A program made the position numbers and the translations under genes. The notes beneath the pieces were generated by a model. It saw only the letters and a program-made list of their open reading frames with translations. It was not told where the DNA came from and did not search any database. From contig CAIMEK010000733.1 in assembly GCA_903839965.1 (NCBI GenBank), positions 1 to 5,546 on the forward strand: DNA of 5,546 nucleotides, in the 5' to 3' direction. This stretch comes from an uncultured Acetobacteraceae bacterium (lineage in GTDB: Bacteria > Pseudomonadota > Alphaproteobacteria > Acetobacterales > Acetobacteraceae). How positions within the stretch are numbered: the first letter of the stretch is position 1; each line of letters opens with the position of its first letter. This document shows, in pieces, positions 1 through 5,163 of this stretch.

Positions 1-288
1 CTGGGCAAGCAACGCGACCGCTTCGGCTTCGACATCGCGCCGATGCACGACGTCTGCGCCATCGTGCCGTACGTGCAGGAAGGGCTGATCGAATATCGCC
101 CCTGCCATGTGGACGTGGAGCTGAACGGCCGGCTGACGCGCGGCATGACGGTGTGCGACCTGCGCACGCTGACCCCGCAGGGCCGGGCGGACCGCGGCGT
201 GGGCGAGGCCAATGCGCTGGTCGCCATCCGCACCGAGGCCCGCCCGTTGATCGATCACGTGTTGGCAACCCTGCTTTCCTATTCGTGA
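1..288 (+). CDS. Nucleoside hydrolase (inosine/uridine-preferring family), C-terminal fragment
   Basis: This is the last 95 residues of a nucleoside N-ribohydrolase. The frame is open from base 1, so the N-terminus lies outside the window; the ATG at 43 is internal, not a start. The family cleaves the N-glycosidic bond of ribonucleosides to give base and ribose, in cytosolic purine/pyrimidine salvage. The fragment shows the family's C-terminal signature: P-M-H-D-V-C-A (fragment residues 14-20), whose His and Asp match the catalytic/leaving-group His and Ca-binding Asp of the family (His241/Asp242 in the Crithidia enzyme). It is followed by V-D-V-E (37-40) and T-R-G-M-T-V-C-D (46-53). The N-terminal DxDxxxDD calcium motif, expected upstream, is not visible. 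Substrate preference cannot be told from this part. It converges on ahpD with a 73-nt gap and has no evident link to the peroxide genes. Family assignment is fairly secure. Confidence 0.88.
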   Translation: MGKQRDRFGFDIAPMHDVCAIVPYVQEGLIEYRPCHVDVELNGRLTRGMTVCDLRTLTPQGRADRGVGEANALVAIRTEARPLIDHVLATLLSYS

Positions 289-361
289 GGCCGCCACGGA
301 TGTCGCGCTGACCGAAGCGCAGTTCGCCGAAGACGACGAAGCCTGCGCCCCGGCCTCGCGT
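289..361. other. Convergent intergenic spacer, no clear terminator
   Basis: This gap lies between the stop of the nucleoside hydrolase and the stop of ahpD. Only weak foldbacks are visible: a 5-bp stem with a 6-nt loop at 305-320, and a 7-bp complement joining 287-293 to 351-357 across 57 nt. Neither is followed by a T-run on either strand, so no intrinsic terminator is called. No start codon with a ribosome-binding site or recognisable protein segment was found. Confidence 0.4.
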
Positions 362-889
362 TTACCCGAGTGCCGACTCGCCTTCGAGGGTCACCGCGAC
401 CGCCTGCACCACCGCGGCGATGCGCACCGCGGCCTGCACCTGTTCGCGCGAAAGCCCGGCCTGCACCACCGCCCGCTCATGCGATTGCATGCACATGCCG
501 CAGCCGTTGATGGCGGAAACCGCGAGCGACCAAAGCTCGAAATCCACCTTGTCCACGCCGGGCCTGGCCATGATGTTCATGCGCAGCCCCGCGGGCATGC
601 GCGGATAGTCCCCGCCGAGCAGGTGAGTGAAACGATAGTAGACGTTGTTCATGCTCATGATGGCCGCGGCCGCCTTGGCCGCGTTCAGCGCCTCCGGGCC
701 GAGTTCCGGTCCGAACTCGGCAACCAGCGCGCGGATGACCTCGGCGTTGCGCGCGGCCAGCGCGCTGGCGACAAACGTGCCGGCGCGTTGCCGCGGGGTC
801 AACGCCGGGTCGGCGGCCAGCGAGCCGAGGTTGAGCTTCAGGTCCTTCGCGTAGTCCGGCAGGGCGGCACGCAGGGCTTCGAGCGACAT
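362..889 (-). CDS. ahpD: Alkyl hydroperoxide reductase AhpD (AhpC-reducing disulfide reductase)
   Basis: AhpD is a cytosolic thiol-disulfide enzyme that re-reduces AhpC; in the mycobacterial system it is itself reduced by lipoylated SucB through Lpd. The product is 175 aa, close to the 177 aa of the M. tuberculosis protein. The fold's core CxxC is Cys130-Gly-Met-Cys133, followed by His137, with Glu118 upstream, so all four catalytic residues keep the mycobacterial numbering. Mycobacterial His132 is replaced by Met. The strongly conserved block M-N-N-V-Y-Y-R-F (80-87) and L-R-M-N-I-M-A (102-108) are present. I chose the ATG at 889 because AAGGA sits 6 nt upstream and the protein then begins M-S-L-E-A-L-R-A-A-L-P like known AhpDs; a 23-residue N-terminal extension is open but has no homologous look. 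It lies 81 nt downstream of ahpC on the same strand and is probably co-transcribed with it. Confidence 0.95.
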   Translation of the reverse strand: MSLEALRAALPDYAKDLKLNLGSLAADPALTPRQRAGTFVASALAARNAEVIRALVAEFGPELGPEALNAAKAAAAIMSMNNVYYRFTHLLGGDYPRMPAGLRMNIMARPGVDKVDFELWSLAVSAINGCGMCMQSHERAVVQAGLSREQVQAAVRIAAVVQAVAVTLEGESALG

Positions 890-917
890 GGCTTGTCCTT
901 CCGTGAAAACTGAACTG

Positions 918-948
918 CTCCCCCAACGCGGCGCAGGCGTCGGGGGAG
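918..948 (-). other. Hairpin in the ahpC-ahpD intergenic mRNA
   Basis: On the minus strand this is a 12-bp stem (7 bp CTCCCCC/GGGGGAG, a G-U wobble, then 4 bp) with a 7-nt loop. On the plus strand the wobble would be an A-C mismatch, so the structure is better formed in the ahpC-ahpD transcript. It begins 22 nt after the ahpC stop and ends 28 nt before the ahpD ATG. No U-run follows directly; the nearest is a TTTT about 10 nt on. It therefore looks more like an mRNA stabiliser or partial terminator than a full terminator. Structure is read directly; role is inferred. Confidence 0.6.
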
Positions 949-970
949 GCAATTCCACACCCGGTCCGGG

Positions 971-1546
971 TCAGGCCGTGTGCTCGAACAGCGCCTGCGG
1001 CTGCAGCGTCGCTTTGCCCTTCTCCCAGTTGCACGGGCATAGCTCGTCGGTCTGCAGGGCATCCAGCACCCGCAGCACTTCCTGCGGGTTGCGGCCCACA
1101 TTCAGCCCGTTCGCCGCGGCCCACTGGATGGTGCCCTCGGGATCGACGATGAAGGTGGCGCGCAACGCCACGCCGGCCGCCTTGTCGAGAATGCCGAGCG
1201 CCGTGCTCAGCTCGCGCTTGATGTCGGCCAGCATCGGGATCGGCAGGTCGTGGATGTCGGCGTTGTGCACGCGCCAGTTCAGGTGCACGAACTCGCTGTC
1301 GGTCGACACGCCGTAGACCACGGCGTCACGGTCGGCGAACTCGCCGGCCAGCTTGCCGAACGCGGCGATTTCGGTCGGGCAGATGAAGGTGAAATCCTTC
1401 GGCCAGAAAAACACGATCTTCCACTTGCCGGCATCCGACGCCTCGGAAATTTCGGTGAACGAGCCGCCGGGACCGGCCAGGCCCTCGGCGCCGGCCTTGA
1501 CCGCGCTGAGATTGAAGGGGGGGAACTTGTCGCCAACGGTGAGCAT
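971..1546 (-). CDS. ahpC: Alkyl hydroperoxide reductase AhpC (2-Cys peroxiredoxin)
   Basis: AhpC is a cytosolic peroxiredoxin reducing H2O2, organic hydroperoxides and, in known members, peroxynitrite. The product is 191 aa. The active-site motif P-x-x-x-T-x-x-C is at 49-56, making Cys56 the peroxidatic cysteine; the catalytic Arg is probably Arg129. The resolving region near the C-terminus reads E-L-C-P-C-N-W-E-K-G, giving Cys170 and Cys172. This double-Cys tail is the mycobacterial-type AhpC layout (Cys61, Cys174, Cys176), which is reduced by AhpD rather than AhpF, in agreement with the next gene. The ATG at 1546 is preferred over an upstream one at 1591: AAGGA lies 9 nt before it and the product begins M-L-T-V-G-D-K-F-P, as in homologues. 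It is first in the ahpC-ahpD unit, divergent from oxyR, and probably OxyR-activated through the site at 1623-1659. Confidence 0.96.
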   Translation of the reverse strand: MLTVGDKFPPFNLSAVKAGAEGLAGPGGSFTEISEASDAGKWKIVFFWPKDFTFICPTEIAAFGKLAGEFADRDAVVYGVSTDSEFVHLNWRVHNADIHDLPIPMLADIKRELSTALGILDKAAGVALRATFIVDPEGTIQWAAANGLNVGRNPQEVLRVLDALQTDELCPCNWEKGKATLQPQALFEHTA

Positions 1547-1593
1547 GCAATTCGATCCTTTTCCTGTGGCATGTTCGAAGCTTGTGCGCAACC

Positions 1594-1623
1594 AATCTGG
1601 CCCTCGGGCGATAAACGTGCCAA
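1594..1623 (-). promoter_or_regulatory. Candidate ahpC promoter
   Basis: On the minus strand TTGGCA (1623-1618, 5 of 6 to the sigma-70 -35 consensus) is followed after 18 bp by a weak -10, CAGATT (1599-1594, 3 of 6). A good -35, poor -10 and adjacent activator site would suit an OxyR-dependent promoter. Transcription would start near 1587, leaving a leader of about 40 nt with an AAGGA ribosome-binding site. The -35 is credible mainly because the proposed OxyR operator ends exactly at it; the -10 is uncertain. Confidence 0.45.
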
Positions 1624-1646
1624 TGAATAATTTCTCTCAGTATAAT
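1617..1646 (+). promoter_or_regulatory. Candidate oxyR promoter with perfect TATAAT
   Basis: A perfect -10 hexamer TATAAT lies at 1641-1646. An 18-bp spacer separates it from GTGCCA (1617-1622), which matches 4 of 6 of TTGACA. The start of transcription would fall near 1652-1654, only about 4-6 nt before the oxyR ATG at 1658. The -35 overlaps the proposed ahpC -35 on the other strand, and the -10 lies inside the proposed OxyR operator. Confidence 0.55.
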
Positions 1647-1659
1647 CGATAAAACCGAT
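1623..1659. promoter_or_regulatory. Candidate OxyR tetramer operator between ahpC and oxyR
   Basis: The E. coli OxyR consensus is two ATAGnTnnnAnCTAT units separated by 7 nt, 37 bp in all. The unit at 1645-1659 matches 8 of 10 fixed bases, and its two mismatches are symmetric (ATCG-N7-CGAT). The unit at 1623-1637 matches 6 of 10, and it sits at exactly the required 7-nt spacing. The whole is 14 of 20. The site abuts the proposed ahpC -35 and covers the oxyR -10 and ATG, which would allow activation of ahpC and autorepression of oxyR by one tetramer. The surrounding stretch 1611-1655 is notably AT-rich for this genome. Base matches are read directly; binding is inferred. Confidence 0.6.
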
Positions 1660-2593
1660 GACGCCCCTGCCCACGCCGCAACAACTCCGCTACCTGCTGG
1701 CCCTCGTCGAGCACCAGCATTTCGGCCGCGCCGCACAGGCCTGCGCGGTCACGCAATCCACCCTGTCGGCCGGCATCCTCGCCCTGGAGCGGCAACTGGA
1801 TGCCCGGTTGCTCGACCGCGATGCGGGCCGGCATGTGGTGTTCACCCCGCTCGGCCGCGACATCGCCGCCCGGGCCCGCGAGGCGTTGCGCGGCCTGGAA
1901 GCGGTCGCCGAAACCGCGGCGGCCGCGCGCGCGCCGATGAGCGGCACCTTGCGCCTGGGGGTCATCCCGACCATCGGCCCCTTCCTGCTGCCGCGGCTGA
2001 TGCCGGCGCTGCGCCAGGCCTACCCGCTGCTGCGGCTCTACCTGCGCGAGGACACCACCGACCGCCTGATCGACGGCCTGAACGCCGGGCGTCTCGACCT
2101 GCTGCTGCTGGCGCTCCCCTGCGCCTCTTCGGGGGCGGACATGGTCCCGTTCGCCCGCGACGATTTCCTTGCCGCCCTGCCGGCCGGGCACCTGCTCGCC
2201 GCGCGCGCGGCGGTGCCGGCCAACGCCCTGCGGATCGAGCGTCTGCTGCTGCTGGAGGACGGGCACTGCCTGCGCGAGCAGGCGCTCGATGTCTGCGGGT
2301 TCGCGCGCGGGGAGGGGCCGGAGCGCGGTCCGTCGGAGCCCGACCGGTTCGCGGCCACCACGCTCTACACCTTGGTGCAGATGGTCGCCGGCGGGCTGGG
2401 AGTCACCTTGCTGCCGCGCATCGCGGTGCAGGCCGGCATCGTCGCCGGCACCGATCTCGTGCTGCGTCCGCTGGCCGGCGCCGGCGGCTGGCGGACGCTT
2501 GGCCTGGCCTGGCGTTCCCGCTCGCCGCGCGCCGCCGAATACCGGGCCCTGGTTCCCCTCATGGCCCGGGTCGCCGGCCAGTCCACCGAATAG
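1658..2593 (+). CDS. oxyR: Hydrogen peroxide-inducible transcriptional regulator OxyR (LysR family)
   Basis: This 311-aa LysR-type regulator has an N-terminal winged helix-turn-helix (about 7-66, with H-F-G-R-A-A and V-T-Q-S-T-L-S) and a C-terminal sensor domain (about 95-300). The redox switch is present: L-E-D-G-H-C-L-R-E-Q-A-L-D-V-C places Cys204 and Cys213 nine apart, matching E. coli Cys199/Cys208, with the adjacent His203 and Arg206. The peroxide-pocket Thr of G-V-I-P-T-I-G-P (Thr105) and the T-L-L-P motif near 250 are also conserved. An in-frame TAA at 1643-1645 and the lack of other nearby starts fix the ATG at 1658. No Shine-Dalgarno precedes it, so translation may be leaderless or nearly so. 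It is divergent from its likely target ahpC-ahpD and converges on the next gene with 3 nt between stops. Cys29 and Cys155 are extra cysteines of unknown relevance. Confidence 0.96.
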   Translation: MTPLPTPQQLRYLLALVEHQHFGRAAQACAVTQSTLSAGILALERQLDARLLDRDAGRHVVFTPLGRDIAARAREALRGLEAVAETAAAARAPMSGTLRLGVIPTIGPFLLPRLMPALRQAYPLLRLYLREDTTDRLIDGLNAGRLDLLLLALPCASSGADMVPFARDDFLAALPAGHLLAARAAVPANALRIERLLLLEDGHCLREQALDVCGFARGEGPERGPSEPDRFAATTLYTLVQMVAGGLGVTLLPRIAVQAGIVAGTDLVLRPLAGAGGWRTLGLAWRSRSPRAAEYRALVPLMARVAGQSTE

Positions 2594-2596
2594 CGC

Positions 2597-4582
2597 TCAG
2601 CAGTTCGGGCGTCCCGGCGGGCAGGTGCGGTGTTGCTCGGCCGGATGTTGCGGCGGCGGCGGAGCGACGTGCTGCGGCGGCGGCTGGAATGCCGGGGCCG
2701 CATGCGCAGGCTCGAAGTGCGGTTGCGGCGCCGGATGCGGCGGCGGGTGGAAAGCGGGTTCCGGAGCCCGCGGCGGCGCATGCAACACCGGCGCCGGCGG
2801 CGTGTGCACGGCCGGCAGCGGGGGCGGCGGCGCGTGGGGCACCAGGGCGGGCGACGACGGCGTCGGGTGCTGCAGCGTCGGGTGCAGCTCCTGGTTCGGC
2901 CGGACCAGCGCCGGGTTCACGCCCCCCGTGGGCGGTGGCAGCACGGCATGCGGCGGTTGCCCCGGTAGGATGCCGACCGCCCCCGGCCGCGTCAGGGCGG
3001 GCCCGGTCACGGCCGGAACGGGCCGTCCGGCGCCAGGCGTCGCCAGGGGCGGCAGGCCACCCGGCCGGAAGGTCGCCGCTCCCGCGGCCCCGCCAGGGCC
3101 CGGGCCACGCAAGGGAAACGATGCGTTGGCGCCGCCGGGTCGCGCCAGCACGGCGGGACCGGGCGCGATCGGCCGCGGCCCGAAGCCCGACGGAGCCGGC
3201 GCGAGCAGCACCTGGCGGGCCACCGCGGGCGTGACTCCGGGCGTCGCCTTGGTCGGTCGCACCGGCACCTGGGCCACCGGACGGGCGGCCGCCAGCATCT
3301 GCGGCGTCATGCCCTGCCAATGCCCGGCGAAGCGTGGATCGCCGGCCACCCCACCCGGCCGGCCGAAGCTGCCGGCGCCGCGGTTGATGAACCCATTGGT
3401 GGTGTTGAAATTCATGGTGGCGACGTGCGGCCCGTTGAGGCGGCCGAAATAGCCGGAACTGGCGCGGTACCATGGCCGGTACGGCTCGCGGGGTCCCAAC
3501 GGGATCCATCCGACCGCGGCGCCGATGGCAAGCCCAACCGCCGCCCCGGCGGCCACGTCCACCCAGTTCACCAGCGCGGGCGCATAGACCGGCGGCCCAT
3601 AATAGGGGCCGGGCTCCACTCCCGGCACCCAGCCCCAGCGGCCGTGGTACCGGGCCCAGCGGCCATAATGGAATGGCGCGAACCCCCAGGGCGCGGCGTC
3701 GACCCAGGTCCATCCCCAGGGCGATACCCACACCCAGCGGCCGTCGCGGTAAGGCACCCAGTCCTGGGCCACCGGCGGATACCACACCGGCCCGGCTTCC
3801 GGCTCCTGCGCCCACTCGCCGGTGGCGAGCAGCGGCTCGGACCCGGTCATCTGCACGACCGCCGGCGGCGGCGCCATGGCAGCGGCCACCCGCGGGGGAC
3901 GCTCGCGGGCGATCTGCGCGTCCAGGAACGGGTCGGCAACCCGCGGGCCGATGCTTCCCGCGAACGGCTCGCCGCCGTTGATCGTGGCGGTCTGCCCGGC
4001 GCCGACCGTCAGCGACAGGCCTTCCGCGTAGACCTGCGCCGTTCCTTCGACCGTCGTCACCTGCGTTGGCGCCGTCGCATCGCCGGCGATGACCAGATAG
4101 CGCCCGGCCGCGGCGATGCTGACCGTGCCGCGCGGCGTGCGCAGCGTGAGCGTGTCGCCCGGCGCCGGGTCGCGCAAGCGCAGGTAAAGTCGGCCCTGCG
4201 GGAGCGTTCCGGCCAGCTCGTGGTCGTCCAGGCGGTCGAAGTCGAACTCGGTCGCGCCATCGAGGGTGAGGCGGCTCGGGCCGACTTCGATATCGGCGTT
4301 GGCCTGCGGCTCGGTCCAGATCGAATTGCCCGAGGTGAGCGGATAGTTTGCCGTGGCGGGATCCCAGTGGTCCGCGTCGGCGGTGCGGAACGACACCGTT
4401 CCGGTGATCAGCGCCAGCCGGCCCACGCGGGCGGGCGGGTCGCCCTGCGAGGGGGCGGTGGGAGCGCCCTGGGGCGGTGGCGCGGGCTGGGCGGCGGCGA
4501 AGCGGGGCGGCGTTGTCCCGAGCAGCAGGGCGGCGATCGCCACGCCAGCGGAGAGGCGGAACAGGATGGGGGTGCTGAACAT
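2597..4582 (-). CDS. Exported FecR-domain, Trp-rich (DUF6600-type) protein with Pro/His-rich tail
   Basis: The product is 661 aa from the chosen ATG (4582). An Ala-rich signal peptide (1-31, probable cleavage after A-A-A before Gln32) sends it to the periplasm or outside. Residues about 52-205 resemble a FecR domain (V-G-R-L-A-L-I-T-G-T-V; L-R-T-P-R-G-T-V-S-I; T-V-E-G-T-A-Q-V). Residues about 255-321 form a Trp-rich block with three Gly-Arg-Trp units (281, 307, 314) of the type in DUF6600 proteins. A Gly/Ala-rich hydrophobic stretch (about 340-360) could insert in or pack against a membrane. Residues from about 436 are Pro-rich; from 545 on there are 13 His, and the chain ends in Cys654 and Cys661. 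An upstream ATG at 4630 is possible, but it puts 16 residues before the signal peptide and has no ribosome-binding site. The chosen start has only a weak GAGG. Function is unknown; a cell-envelope or surface role is inference. It is divergent from the lipoprotein gene. Confidence 0.85.
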   Translation of the reverse strand: MFSTPILFRLSAGVAIAALLLGTTPPRFAAAQPAPPPQGAPTAPSQGDPPARVGRLALITGTVSFRTADADHWDPATANYPLTSGNSIWTEPQANADIEVGPSRLTLDGATEFDFDRLDDHELAGTLPQGRLYLRLRDPAPGDTLTLRTPRGTVSIAAAGRYLVIAGDATAPTQVTTVEGTAQVYAEGLSLTVGAGQTATINGGEPFAGSIGPRVADPFLDAQIARERPPRVAAAMAPPPAVVQMTGSEPLLATGEWAQEPEAGPVWYPPVAQDWVPYRDGRWVWVSPWGWTWVDAAPWGFAPFHYGRWARYHGRWGWVPGVEPGPYYGPPVYAPALVNWVDVAAGAAVGLAIGAAVGWIPLGPREPYRPWYRASSGYFGRLNGPHVATMNFNTTNGFINRGAGSFGRPGGVAGDPRFAGHWQGMTPQMLAAARPVAQVPVRPTKATPGVTPAVARQVLLAPAPSGFGPRPIAPGPAVLARPGGANASFPLRGPGPGGAAGAATFRPGGLPPLATPGAGRPVPAVTGPALTRPGAVGILPGQPPHAVLPPPTGGVNPALVRPNQELHPTLQHPTPSSPALVPHAPPPPLPAVHTPPAPVLHAPPRAPEPAFHPPPHPAPQPHFEPAHAAPAFQPPPQHVAPPPPQHPAEQHRTCPPGRPNC

Positions 4583-4761
4583 CACGCCGACGCCTCGGAA
4601 ATGGTTTAACGGATCGTGACCCCGTAACATGGCGGAAGAACGACCGTTTTGCGGTCACGTTTCGGCGTGGCTTATATATTCGGACGCCGCCGCCACGTTG
4701 AGTTCATCAAAACGCCGCAGTCTCAGCGTTGTATGATACGCGAAATAGGAGGACGGAGCCC
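4583..4761. promoter_or_regulatory. Divergent intergenic region with promoter-like AT patches
   Basis: This 179-nt gap must carry the promoters of the FecR-domain gene (minus) and the lipoprotein gene (plus). It contains an AT patch, CTTATATATT, at 4671-4680, usable as a -10 on either strand, and TATGAT at 4732-4737 on the plus strand, 10 nt before a strong ribosome-binding site. Neither has a convincing -35 at normal spacing. A 5-bp foldback GACCG/CGGTC lies at 4642-4656. No match to the alphaproteobacterial EcfG pattern (GGAAC, 16-17 bp, CGTT) was found. The individual promoters are therefore not assigned. Confidence 0.35.
4747..4752 (+). promoter_or_regulatory. Strong Shine-Dalgarno of the lipoprotein gene
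   Basis: AGGAGG lies 9 nt before the ATG at 4762. It decides the start in favour of this ATG over an in-frame ATG at 4729, which would put 11 charged residues ahead of the lipoprotein signal and would itself overlap the promoter-like TATGAT. Confidence 0.8.
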
Positions 4762-5064
4762 ATGTTCGCCGCGCGCACACTCCGACCATCATCCGGCCGC
4801 CGCCTGCTGTTGCCGTTTGCCGCCCTGGCGGTGCTCGCGCTCGGCGGTTGCGTCTACGACCCGGGCGCCTACGGCGGCTATGCCGGCGGTTATGCCCCCG
4901 GCTACTATGCGCCCGGCTACTATGCTCCCGGCTATGCCTATGCCCCGCCGGTGGTGGGCGGCGTCATCATCGGCGGCGGTGGCGGCTGTTGCTGGGGCGG
5001 GGGCGGCCGCGGCTGGGGCGGCGGTGGCCATTGGGGTGGGGGCGGCGGCGGCTGGCACCGCTGA
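4762..5064 (+). CDS. Small Tyr- and Gly-rich outer-membrane lipoprotein (hypothetical)
   Basis: The 100-aa product has a classic lipoprotein signal: Arg13-Arg14, a hydrophobic core, and the lipobox L-G-G-C at 27-30, making Cys30 the lipidated residue. Position +2 is Val rather than Asp, which favours sorting to the outer membrane. The mature 71 residues are low-complexity. A Tyr-rich part (32-60) contains the pentapeptide P-G-Y-Y-A in tandem. A short hydrophobic stretch (62-70) leads to a Gly-rich tail (71-100) with an adjacent Cys76-Cys77 pair and Trp at 78, 85, 91 and 98. No enzyme or binding domain is recognisable. Similar Tyr/Gly-rich small lipoproteins occur widely in Proteobacteria without a defined role. 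It is divergent from the FecR-domain gene, and both products are envelope-directed and aromatic-rich, so a shared role is possible but unproven. Confidence 0.8.
   Translation: MFAARTLRPSSGRRLLLPFAALAVLALGGCVYDPGAYGGYAGGYAPGYYAPGYYAPGYAYAPPVVGGVIIGGGGGCCWGGGGRGWGGGGHWGGGGGGWHR
4897..4938 (+). repeat. In-frame 15-nt tandem repeat encoding PGYYA
   Basis: Two 15-nt units (4897-4911 and 4912-4926) differ at one third-codon base (GCG against GCT). A degenerate 12-nt third unit (P-G-Y-A) follows to 4938. Each unit keeps the reading frame, so copy-number changes would lengthen or shorten the Tyr-rich part without disrupting the protein. Confidence 0.75.
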
Positions 5065-5080
5065 GCAAACCTCTTCCGCG

Positions 5081-5148
5081 CCCGCAGGCGGCGGTTTCGA
5101 TCCCCCGGAAACTTTGCCGCCGCAGCAGGTCCCGCCCGCCGCTGCGGG
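5081..5148. other. GC-rich foldback after the lipoprotein gene
   Basis: CCCGCAG (5081-5087) pairs with CTGCGGG-type sequence at 5142-5148. After a one-base bulge, CGGCGG (5089-5094) pairs with 5136-5141. A competing smaller hairpin pairs GTTTC (5094-5098) with GAAAC (5108-5112). There is no T-run, so a terminator is not claimed. The structure could protect the 3' end of the lipoprotein mRNA or simply reflect GC-rich sequence. Confidence 0.3.
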
Positions 5149-5163
5149 TCGTCGGATAAGCCA

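Noticed and set aside
890..958. 23-residue N-terminal extension of AhpD
   Set aside because: It would cover the intergenic hairpin, and AAGGA is correctly spaced before the ATG at 889, where homologues begin.
477..1124. 215-residue minus-strand frame across the ahpC-ahpD gap, a possible fusion
   Set aside because: It is out of phase with both genes, contains neither active site, and the real genes each have their own start and ribosome-binding site.
1547..1591. 15-residue N-terminal extension of AhpC
   Set aside because: It has no ribosome-binding site, would begin at the predicted transcript start, and known AhpC proteins begin at the M-L-T-V-G-D position.
1641..1651. Minus-strand TATACT (in ATTATACTGAG) as the ahpC -10
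   Set aside because: No -35 is found at 16-18 bp, and it would put the OxyR-type site downstream of the start, which does not suit activation.
2600..2890. GC-rich repetitive DNA at the 3' end of the FecR-domain gene as a non-coding repeat array
   Set aside because: It is explained by Pro (CCN) and His codons of the tail in one continuous frame. There is no regular DNA repeat unit and no CRISPR-like spacing.
2169..3452. 427-residue plus-strand open frame overlapping oxyR and the FecR-domain gene
   Set aside because: Its product is Cys/Gly/Arg low-complexity sequence from reading GC-rich DNA out of frame, and the first part is oxyR in another frame. There is no ribosome-binding site or family motif.
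3320..4609. 429-residue plus-strand open frame antisense to the FecR-domain gene
   Set aside because: It is rich in Arg, Gly and His with no domain. The minus frame has a signal peptide, a FecR-like domain and a Trp-rich block, so this is a shadow.
2559..4658. 699-residue minus-strand frame in another phase of the FecR-domain gene
   Set aside because: It is longer than the real gene, but its product is Arg/Ala/Gly-rich without recognisable domains and it runs past the oxyR stop.
4693..4720. Minus-strand TGAAC...CGTC as an EcfG stress promoter for the FecR-domain gene
   Set aside because: Both elements are imperfect and the spacer is 15 bp rather than 16-17; the match is too weak to call.
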